39,422 bases of DNA from Paracoccaceae bacterium. GTDB taxonomy: Bacteria; Pseudomonadota; Alphaproteobacteria; Rhodobacterales; Rhodobacteraceae. Of this stretch, positions 33,807-39,422 are shown in pieces; position 1 is the first letter of the stretch; each line of letters opens with the position of its first letter. The notes below the pieces were generated by a model. The model saw nothing but the letters and a program-made list of their open reading frames with translations, was not told the origin of the DNA and made no database searches. The stretch spans positions 1 to 39,422 of the forward strand of contig JAIXZY010000030.1 of assembly GCA_027489355.1 (NCBI GenBank), in the 5' to 3' direction. The position numbers and the translations under genes are program-made.

Positions 33807-34688
33807 GTGGACATGCAAGACCTTATCGGCTGGCCGCTGGTCTATATCTTCATTGCCCTGTTTATCATCATCTCGATTTTCCTGGGGGTGCGCATCGTCC
33901 CCCAGTCCGAGAAGCATGTGGTGGAACGTTTTGGAAGGCTGCGGTCGGTGCTGGGGCCGGGGATCAACTTCGTTGTCCCCTTTCTGGACCGGGTGGCGCA
34001 CAAGGTCTCGGTCTTGGAACGGCAGCTTCCCAATGCACATCAGGACGCGATCACGGCGGACAACGTGCTGGTGAAGGTCGAGACCAGCGTCTTCTACCGC
34101 GTGACCGAACCGGAAAAGACCGTGTACCGCATCCGGGACATCGACGGGGCCATCGCGACGACGGTGGCCGGCATCGTGCGCAGCGAGATCGGCAAGCTGG
34201 AGCTGGACCAGGTGCAGTCGAACCGGGCGCAGCTGATCGAGCGCGTGCGCGAGCAGGTGACGGTCATGGTCGATGACTGGGGCGTCGAGGTGACGCGGGC
34301 CGAAATCCTCGATGTGAACCTGGACGAGGCAACGCGGGCCGCGATGCTGCAGCAGCTGAACGCCGAACGCGCTCGCCGGGCGCAGGTGATGGAGGCCGAG
34401 GGCAAGAAGCGCGCGGTAGAGCTGGCGGCGGACGCCGAGTTGTACGCGGCCGAGCAGCAGGCCAAGGCCAAGCGCGTCACCGCGGATGCCGAGGCCTATG
34501 CGACGGGCGTGATCGCCGAGACCATCAAGGAAAGCGGGCTTGAGGCGGCGCAGTACCAGGTTGCGCTGAAGCAGGTCGAGGCGATGCAGGCCATCGCCGT
34601 CGGCCAGGGCAAGCAGACGATCCTGGTGCCGGCGAACATGCTTGAGGCCTTCGGGGACGCGTTCAAGATGCTGAAAGGACGGCCGTGA
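33807..34688 (+). CDS. SPFH/band 7 membrane protein (paraslipin/QmcA-like)
   Basis: This 293-residue protein has one N-terminal membrane helix (about residues 9-28) followed by the SPFH domain, with VRIVPQSEKHVVERFGRL, GPGINFVVPFLDRVAHKV and YRIRDIDGAI. A long alanine/glutamate-rich coiled coil (about 190-265) drives oligomerisation into membrane rings. I chose the GTG at 33807 because GAGAGGGGG lies 7-8 bases upstream; an ATG two codons on is too far from it. An NfeD-like gene follows 1 base after the stop. That pairing is typical, and the two are thought to organise membrane microdomains or quality control. Confidence 0.93.
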   Translation: MDMQDLIGWPLVYIFIALFIIISIFLGVRIVPQSEKHVVERFGRLRSVLGPGINFVVPFLDRVAHKVSVLERQLPNAHQDAITADNVLVKVETSVFYRVTEPEKTVYRIRDIDGAIATTVAGIVRSEIGKLELDQVQSNRAQLIERVREQVTVMVDDWGVEVTRAEILDVNLDEATRAAMLQQLNAERARRAQVMEAEGKKRAVELAADAELYAAEQQAKAKRVTADAEAYATGVIAETIKESGLEAAQYQVALKQVEAMQAIAVGQGKQTILVPANMLEAFGDAFKMLKGRP

Positions 34689-34689
34689 G

Positions 34690-34971
34690 ATGTTGACGAC
34701 GCTTGTCGGAACCTGGTGGGTCTGGGTCGTCCTGGGCTTTGCCCTGGGCGTCCTGGAGATCCTGGCGCCCGGCTACATCTTCCTGGGCTTCGCCATCGGG
34801 GCAGTGCTGACCGGGATCGTGGTCGCGACGGGCCTGCCGGCCGGACCGGCGGCGCTGGTCCTGATCTTCGCGGTGTTGTCGGTCATCGCCTGGCTGGTCC
34901 TGCGCCGGACGATGGGGGTGCGCGAGGGCCAGGTGAAGGTCTGGGACCGCGACATCAACGACAACCCCTGA
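34690..34971 (+). CDS. Short NfeD-family membrane protein
   Basis: This 93-residue protein has two or three hydrophobic helices (about residues 8-25, 28-48 and 53-72), with ALGVLEILAPGYIFLGFAIGA typical of NfeD/YbbJ partners of SPFH proteins. The usual C-terminal OB-fold domain is missing; only about 20 soluble residues remain (GVREGQVKVWDRDIN). It probably acts with the SPFH protein encoded one base upstream. The Nudix gene begins directly after its stop codon. Confidence 0.88.
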   Translation: MLTTLVGTWWVWVVLGFALGVLEILAPGYIFLGFAIGAVLTGIVVATGLPAGPAALVLIFAVLSVIAWLVLRRTMGVREGQVKVWDRDINDNP

Positions 34972-35415
34972 ATGGACTTCACCGGGGCCAAGGCGGCGCT
35001 GTTCTGCGGGGCCTCGGTGCTGGTCTGCCTGCGGGACGAGACGCCGGGGCTGCGCTGGCCCGGCCTCTGGGACCTGCCCGGCGGTGGGCGCGAGGCAGAG
35101 GAGGGGCCAGAGGACTGCCTGCTGCGCGAGCTGTGGGAAGAGTTCGGGCTGCGCTTGGCCCCGGAGCGGCTGATCTGGCGGCGGGTGTTCCCCTCGATGG
35201 TGGAAGCGGGACGGGAGTCGGTCTTCTTCGGTGGGTGGCTCTCGCGGCAGGAGATCGGACAGGTCCGCTTCGGCGACGAGGGGCAGGGCTGGGAGCTGAT
35301 GCCGGTCGGGGTCTTCCTGCGGCATCGTCGGGCCGTGCCGGAGTTGCAGCGGCGGGTGGGGATCGTCTGGGAGGAGATCGGTGTCCACGCGGGACGGGAC
35401 CCGGCGTCGCTTTAG
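34972..35415 (+). CDS. Nudix hydrolase
   Basis: This 147-residue protein has a complete Nudix box: a glycine, 5 residues, Glu, 7 residues, then RELWEEFGL, within the segment starting LPGGGREAEEG. This pattern binds divalent metal and hydrolyses a nucleoside diphosphate linked to another moiety. The rest, with WPGLWDLPGGG before it and FFGGWLSRQEI after, resembles ADP-ribose or MutT-like members; the substrate cannot be told. It is probably translated with the NfeD-like gene, since start and stop are adjacent. The tail runs to a large palindromic repeat shared with lacI. Confidence 0.92.
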   Translation: MDFTGAKAALFCGASVLVCLRDETPGLRWPGLWDLPGGGREAEEGPEDCLLRELWEEFGLRLAPERLIWRRVFPSMVEAGRESVFFGGWLSRQEIGQVRFGDEGQGWELMPVGVFLRHRRAVPELQRRVGIVWEEIGVHAGRDPASL

Positions 35416-35463
35416 GATCAAGGGCTTCGCTGTGGGCGTTTACCGCGTGATGACCATGTCGCT

Positions 35464-35520
35464 GGCGTAGGGTGCGCTGTAGCGCACCGTCCGAAGGTGC
35501 GCTGTAGCGCACCCTACGCC
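35464..35520. repeat. GGGTGCGC palindrome family, copy D (double hairpin)
   Basis: Two copies of a hairpin, GGTGCGCTGTAGCGCACC (35471-35488 and 35496-35513), lie in opposite context. Outer arms pair over the whole unit: GGCGTAGGGTGCGCT with AGCGCACCCTACGCC. The right end overlaps the 3' end of the lacI-family gene and supplies its last alanine codon and TAG stop. It can also end transcription from the Nudix side. Confidence 0.85.
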
Positions 35521-36533
35521 TGACGGATCGTGTCCCCCGGTTGCAGCGTCGGGAACAGTTCCTCGACCTGCGATGCCTCGGGCGCCTCGGCGATGATCCT
35601 GGCGGCCTTGCGGCCGATCTCCAGGCGGCAGGCGTCCATCGTGGCGAGTTTGCGGGGGAGGCCGTCCAGAAGCTCCACCCCGTTGAACCCGGCAAGGCCG
35701 ATGCGGCCGGGGACATCAAGGCCCTGCGCCAGACAGTAAAGAAGGCCCCCTGCCCCGATCATGTCGTTGGAGTAATACAGGAAATCGACGTCCGGCGTCC
35801 GGTTCAGGACCGCCGCCGTCATCTCGCGACCTTTCAGGAGAGCGGAGCCGCCCGAGTAGTATTCGCGGTCGACCAGGGTCAGGCCCGCCTTGGCAAGCGC
35901 CTCTTCAAACCCTTCCAGCCGCTTCTTGGCGCGGAAGTCGTTCGGCATCTGGGTGCCGAGGAAGGCGATCTTGCGATAGCCCGCGGCGATGATCGCCTCG
36001 GCCATCTGGCGTCCGGCGCGGCGGTGCGAGATGCCGACGGCGTGGTTGATCGGCTCGCCGTCGATGTCCATGATCTCGACGATCGGGATGCCGGCGCGGG
36101 CCAGCATGGCGCGCGAGGCGGCGGAATGCTCAAGCCCCGCGATGATCATGCCCGAGGGACGCCAGCTCAGCATCTCGTAGATGACGGATTCCTCGCGGTC
36201 GGGCAGGTAGTTGGTCACTCCGACGACGGGTTGCAGGCCGGTGCCCTCCAGCACCTCGGAGATGCCGGTCATGACCTCGGGGAAGACCATGTTCGAAAGG
36301 CTGGGGATCACCACGCCGACGAGGTTCACGCGCTGGCTTGCAAGCGCCCCGGCGATCTTGTTCGGGACGTAGCCAAGGGCGCGAGCGGCCTCGAGCACCT
36401 TTTCGCGGGTGGGGGCGGAGACGTCGCCGCGGTTGCGCAGCACCCGGCTGACCGTCATCTCGGAGACGCCCGAGGCTTCGGACACGTCGCGGAGCGTGAG
36501 GGCGTGGCGCGGGTCGGGGGTGGGCTTGGTCAA
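35514..36533 (-). CDS. LacI-family transcriptional repressor (GntR-gluconate-like)
   Basis: This 339-residue regulator has the LacI helix-turn-helix at residues 13-32 (TLRDVSEASGVSEMTVSRVL) with the hinge helix PNKIAGALASQR. A periplasmic-binding-protein-like effector domain follows (VVIPSLSNMVFPEVMTGI, MLSWRPSGMIIAG, GIPIVEIMDI, ISHRRAGRQMAEAIIAAGY, SNDMIGAGGLLYC, GLAGFNGVEL). The pattern is close to the E. coli gluconate repressor GntR. A matching operator lies 75 bases upstream, so it probably represses itself. The target genes are not certain; the neighbouring rhamnose genes or a distant sugar-acid locus are both possible. The C-terminus and stop come from a palindromic repeat. Confidence 0.92.
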   Translation of the reverse strand: MTKPTPDPRHALTLRDVSEASGVSEMTVSRVLRNRGDVSAPTREKVLEAARALGYVPNKIAGALASQRVNLVGVVIPSLSNMVFPEVMTGISEVLEGTGLQPVVGVTNYLPDREESVIYEMLSWRPSGMIIAGLEHSAASRAMLARAGIPIVEIMDIDGEPINHAVGISHRRAGRQMAEAIIAAGYRKIAFLGTQMPNDFRAKKRLEGFEEALAKAGLTLVDREYYSGGSALLKGREMTAAVLNRTPDVDFLYYSNDMIGAGGLLYCLAQGLDVPGRIGLAGFNGVELLDGLPRKLATMDACRLEIGRKAARIIAEAPEASQVEELFPTLQPGDTIRQA

Positions 36534-36607
36534 GGCACGGTTCCGTTACTGCGTTCCTCTTGTTAGCGCCAAAGAGAAGGCTTGTCCAAGCCGGTTTCAC
36601 GTGATAT

Positions 36608-36621
36608 TGTTACCGCTAACA
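36608..36621. promoter_or_regulatory. LacI-family operator TGTTACCGCTAACA
   Basis: This dyad (TGTTA-CCGC-TAACA) is a canonical LacI/GntR-type operator, with a degenerate second site TGTTAGCGCC at 36561-36570 nearer the gene. Both lie upstream of the divergently placed lacI-family gene, consistent with autoregulation. A poly-G/C patch and tRNA-Arg follow on the other side. Confidence 0.65.
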
Positions 36622-36771
36622 GCCCAATTGGCTGGCCATATCTGCCGCGTCCTGCAAGCTCTCAAACTGGACACGACGGACCAAAGGGGGGGTAGTGGGC
36701 CAAAACTTGCCTCCCCTTTTCATTTCCGGTGGTTGCTTTTGCGCTGCTTTCGACGCAATGAGGTCGGGAGT

Positions 36772-36847
36772 GGCCCCGTAGCTCAGGGGATAGAGCGGCC
36801 GCCTCCTAAGCGGCAGGTCGATGGTTCGAATCCATCCGGGGTCACCA
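36772..36847 (+). tRNA. tRNA-Arg (anticodon CCT)
   Basis: This 76-base gene includes an encoded CCA. The acceptor stem is GGCCCCG/CGGGGTC with one G-U pair. The D-arm contains GCTCAGGGGATAGAGC, the anticodon stem GCCGC/GCGGC has loop CTCCTAA (anticodon 36805-36807), and the T-arm contains GGTTCGAATCC. It reads AGG codons. Confidence 0.97.
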
Positions 36848-36873
36848 TTCGCTTCCCCACCATTCGCTTCCCC
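36844..36873. repeat. Tandem 15-bp direct repeat at the tRNA-Arg 3' end
   Basis: ACCATTCGCTTCCCC occurs twice in perfect tandem; the first copy starts inside the tRNA, at the base before its CCA. It may be slippage or the scar of an integration event at the tRNA 3' end. No integrase is present. Confidence 0.7.
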
Positions 36874-36925
36874 TTGTGAAATCAGTCGGATAGGCTGTTC
36901 CCGGCGCTTTCGTGGGGGACGGGGA

Positions 36926-38290
36926 ATGCGGCGGATCGCGGTTCTGGACATCGGCAAGACCAACGCCAAGGTGCTGGTCGTGGACCTGGCCACGGGGGTG
37001 GAGGAAGTGCTGGCGCGGACGCCCAACGCGGTGGTCCGGAAGGGGCTTTATCCGCACCACGATCTGGACATGCTGTGGGCGTTCGCGCTGTCCGGTTTGC
37101 GGCTGGCGGCAGAGCGCGGGGTGGATGCGGTGTCGATCACCACCCACGGGGCGGCCTGTGTGATGGTGGACGGGGATGGCGGGCTGGCGCTGCCGATGCT
37201 GGATTATGAGCATGGCGGGCCGGATGGTGTGGCCGCCGAGTACGATGCGGTGCGGCCGGGATTTGCCGAAACAGGATCGCCCCGTCTGCCGGTGGGGCTA
37301 AACGTCGGCGCTCAGGTGTTCTGGCTGTCGCGGGCGTTTCCTGGGGAGTTCGCGCGGACAAGGCATGTGCTGATGCTGGCGCAGTACTGGTCGTTCCGGC
37401 TGTCGGGCGTGGCGGCGAGTGAGGCGACCTCGCTGGGCTGCCATACCGATTTGTGGAACCCGTGGGAGGGGCGGTTTTCGTCGCTGGTCGGCCGCATCGG
37501 GTGGGCGGGGCTGTTCCCTCCGGTCCGCAAGGCGGCGGATGTGCTGGGGCCGGTGTTGCCTTCGGTGGCGGAGGCGACGGGGCTGGCGGTGGAGACTCCG
37601 GTCCTATGCGGAATCCATGATTCCAACGCCTCGCTGGTGCCGCATTTGGCAGAGGCTCCGTGCGGGGTGTTGTCGACCGGGACCTGGATGATCGTCATGG
37701 CTTTGGGGGGCCGGGCGGTGGAGCTGGATGCCGCGCGGGATGTGCTGGTGAACGTGAACGCGCTGGGGCAGCCGGTGCCGACGGCACGGTTCATGGGCGG
37801 GCGCGAGCTGGAAGAGATCATGGGGGGGCGGATCGTGGAGCCCTCCGATGGGGATTTGCGCGCGGTGCTGGAGGGGCGGGTGATGGCGATGCCGTCGTTG
37901 CATCCGGAGACGGGGCCGTTTCCGGGGAAGCGGTTTGGCTGGATTGGTGGCGAGCCAGAACGCGGCGCGCGGATGGCGGCGGCGTCGTTCTATGCGGCGC
38001 TGATGGGGGCGGAGTGTCTGTCGCTTGTGGGCGCGGAGGGGCCGGTGATCGTGGAAGGGGCGTTCGGGGGGAACATGGCCTTCCTGCGGATGCTGGCGAC
38101 GGCGACGGGGCGGGTCGTGAAGGGCTCGGGTCAGGGGGCCGGGACGGGACTCGGGGCGGCGTTGCTGGCGGGGCCGTTGGGGGTGAAGGCGGCTCCGGCG
38201 GTGGAGGTTGTGCCGGAAGCTGACCCGCTCTGGACCGGGTATGTGAGCAAATGGCGGGACGTTGTGCGCGCCTGGGGTCAGGGCATGTAA
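36926..38290 (+). CDS. rhaK: FGGY-family sugar kinase, probable L-rhamnose/rhamnulose kinase (RhaK-like)
   Basis: This 454-residue kinase has the actin-fold phosphate loop [12 protein letters not shown] at its start, [13 protein letters not shown], and the C-terminal FGGY domain with [40 protein letters not shown] and [14 protein letters not shown]. The ATG at 36926 has GGGGGACGGGG upstream; a longer frame begins inside tRNA-Arg. The gene converges with and overlaps a rhamnose mutarotase gene by 13 bases, next to an ABC sugar permease. This is the gene set of the rhizobial rhaSTPQUK locus, where RhaK acts on rhamnose before or during transport. The sugar is inferred from context. Confidence 0.85.
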   Translation: MRRIAVLDIGKTNAKVLVVDLATGVEEVLARTPNAVVRKGLYPHHDLDMLWAFALSGLRLAAERGVDAVSITTHGAACVMVDGDGGLALPMLDYEHGGPDGVAAEYDAVRPGFAETGSPRLPVGLNVGAQVFWLSRAFPGEFARTRHVLMLAQYWSFRLSGVAASEATSLGCHTDLWNPWEGRFSSLVGRIGWAGLFPPVRKAADVLGPVLPSVAEATGLAVETPVLCGIHDSNASLVPHLAEAPCGVLSTGTWMIVMALGGRAVELDAARDVLVNVNALGQPVPTARFMGGRELEEIMGGRIVEPSDGDLRAVLEGRVMAMPSLHPETGPFPGKRFGWIGGEPERGARMAAASFYAALMGAECLSLVGAEGPVIVEGAFGGNMAFLRMLATATGRVVKGSGQGAGTGLGAALLAGPLGVKAAPAVEVVPEADPLWTGYVSKWRDVVRAWGQGM

Positions 38291-38592
38291 AAGGTCTCGG
38301 TCAGCGGGATCGCGAGGGGGGAGCCGTCGGGGTTCGTGGCCATGATGTCGCCCATGTAGGCCCACCAGCGCTTCATCACCGGGTGGTTGGGCAGGTCGTC
38401 CATCCGGTGGTCGTCGCGGCGTTCGAGGTAGCCGAAGAGGGTGTTGGTCTCTCGGTCCAGGTGGATCGAATAGTTCGAGATTCCCGTTTCGCGGAGGAGG
38501 TCCACCAGCTCGGGCCAGATCGCGTCATGGCGGCGGGTGTATTCGGCCTCCATGCCGGGGTTCAGGCGCATCTTGAAGGCGTGGCGTTGCAT
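38278..38592 (-). CDS. rhaM: L-rhamnose mutarotase
   Basis: This 104-residue enzyme interconverts alpha and beta anomers of L-rhamnose. Family motifs are [29 protein letters not shown] (tyrosine and histidine of the active site), [15 protein letters not shown] and [13 protein letters not shown]. The length is normal. Its start overlaps the permease stop by one base (TAATG). Its 3' end overlaps rhaK, read from the other strand, by 13 bases. The rhizobial equivalent is RhaU. Confidence 0.95.
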   Translation of the reverse strand: MQRHAFKMRLNPGMEAEYTRRHDAIWPELVDLLRETGISNYSIHLDRETNTLFGYLERRDDHRMDDLPNHPVMKRWWAYMGDIMATNPDGSPLAIPLTETFYMP

Positions 38593-39422
38593 TACGCGTC
38601 CTTTCTGCGACGGGATTTGACGTCGTTCAGGAGGTTCGGGAGGAGGACCGAGGCGATCAGGAGGATGCCGATGACGCCGGTCTGCATGTGGCCGGTGATG
38701 TTCATCAGGCCCATGCCGTTTCGCAGGTTCAGGATGATGAGGATCGAGAGAAACACCCCCACCATGCTGCCCTTGCCGCCGAAGATGGAGACTCCGCCAA
38801 GGAGGACCATCGTGATGATGTCCAGTTCGAAGCCGAAGGCCGTGTCGCCGCGGACGGAGCCGAGACGGGCGGCGTAGAGGAGGCCGCAGAGGGCGGAGAT
38901 CAGGGCCGAGAGGAGGAAGAGGACCGTTTTCACGCGGGCGACGTTCAGGCCGGAGAAGCGGGCGACCTCGGCGTTGGTGCCGATGACGATGACCTGCCGC
39001 CCGAAGGAGGAGCGGTGGAGGGTCATGCCGAGGAGGAGTAGGAGCGTGAAGAAGAGGATTATTGCGAGGGGGATCGGGCCGATCATGCCCTTCTGGCCGA
39101 GGTCGGTGAACCATTGGGGGAAATCGCCCAAGGAGTTGTCCTGGACCAGGACCCGGGCGAGGCCGCGGAAGCCGATCAACATGGCGAGCGTGACGACAAG
39201 GGAGGGGATGCCGACGCGGGCGATGAGGACGGCGTTGACCGCCCCGGCGACGAGGCCAGCGGCGAGGCAGATGAGGATGGCGAGGCCTCCCGGAGTGCCT
39301 GCGTTGACGAGGTAGCCGAAGAGCGCGGCGGAGAGGCCCATGATCGAGGCGACGGAGAGGTCGATCTCGGCGTTGATGATGACGAGGGTCATGATCAGGG
39401 CGACGATGATCTTCTCGATCGA
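38592..39422 (-). CDS. ABC transporter permease, ribose/rhamnose type (partial, start beyond window)
   Basis: The 276 visible residues run off the right edge; the frame stays open to the last base ([20 protein letters not shown]). It is an RbsC-like permease with [13 protein letters not shown] near the front, [17 protein letters not shown], and the coupling-helix region [38 protein letters not shown] and at least seven hydrophobic helices follow. Downstream coupling to rhaM suggests it is RhaQ or RhaP of a rhamnose importer; the sugar specificity is inferred from neighbours. Confidence 0.9.
   Translation of the reverse strand, partial: SIEKIIVALIMTLVIINAEIDLSVASIMGLSAALFGYLVNAGTPGGLAILICLAAGLVAGAVNAVLIARVGIPSLVVTLAMLIGFRGLARVLVQDNSLGDFPQWFTDLGQKGMIGPIPLAIILFFTLLLLLGMTLHRSSFGRQVIVIGTNAEVARFSGLNVARVKTVLFLLSALISALCGLLYAARLGSVRGDTAFGFELDIITMVLLGGVSIFGGKGSMVGVFLSILIILNLRNGMGLMNITGHMQTGVIGILLIASVLLPNLLNDVKSRRRKDA

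Overview
The window is a GC-rich chromosomal segment from an alphaproteobacterium, most likely a Rhodobacteraceae member. The evidence is a CcrM-type GANTC methyltransferase beside rnhB, a DUF4170-waaA-lpxK block, Rhodobacter-style extragenic repeats, and the msrPQ and FAS1 gene content. It holds about 39 protein genes (one cut by the right edge), one frameshifted pseudogene and two tRNAs. I see no phage, IS element, transposase or CRISPR array.

Layout. (1) Positions 1-290, minus strand: a probable rRNA-operon promoter and leader (boxA-like motif) running off the left edge. (2) 424-3247: msrP-msrQ, divergent from two FAS1 (fasciclin) genes, the first behind an ECF-type promoter match. (3) 3467-7369: a GlsB-like membrane protein behind a GGAAC-N17-CGTT promoter match, a TPP-dependent enzyme, ccrM with GANTC sites in its own promoter, and rnhB. 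(4) 7498-9186: three proteins of unknown function. One looks like a ToxR-like regulator of inverted layout: two N-terminal membrane segments and a C-terminal winged helix. It is translationally coupled to a small secreted protein. (5) 9230-11498: tRNA-Lys, dapF, mtaB. (6) 11746-18118: an iron cluster (imelysin, bfd, bfr; then di-heme oxidoreductase, a second imelysin-like protein, DUF1513), split by an unrelated membrane protein gene. (7) 18188-22759: pyrF, ROK kinase, cutC carrying an in-frame palindromic insertion, two conserved unknowns and a TolB-like propeller. (8) 23042-28197: clpB, alkB, mutY. (9) 28293-28730: a decayed NTF2/SnoaL-like gene. (10) 28901-31215: dciA-like, dsbA-like and CaiB/BaiF genes. 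(11) 31220-33648: lpxK, waaA, DUF4170. (12) 33807-35415: SPFH, NfeD-like, Nudix. (13) 35514-39422: LacI-family repressor, tRNA-Arg, and a rhamnose locus (rhaK, rhaM, ABC permease).

How the genes work together. msrPQ and the FAS1 pair form a cell-envelope oxidative-stress module. The imelysin/Bfd/Bfr/DHOR set handles periplasmic iron uptake and cytoplasmic iron storage. waaA and lpxK build lipid A-Kdo. The right end takes up and phosphorylates L-rhamnose or a similar deoxysugar.

Most notable observations: the 68-bp triple-palindrome element inserted in frame in cutC; a family of GGGTG[C/G]GC palindromes at four gene ends, one of which supplies the lacI stop codon; the membrane-anchored winged-helix protein with its small periplasmic partner; and possible CcrM self-control through GANTC sites. 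All functional calls were made by reading the sequence; no database search was run.
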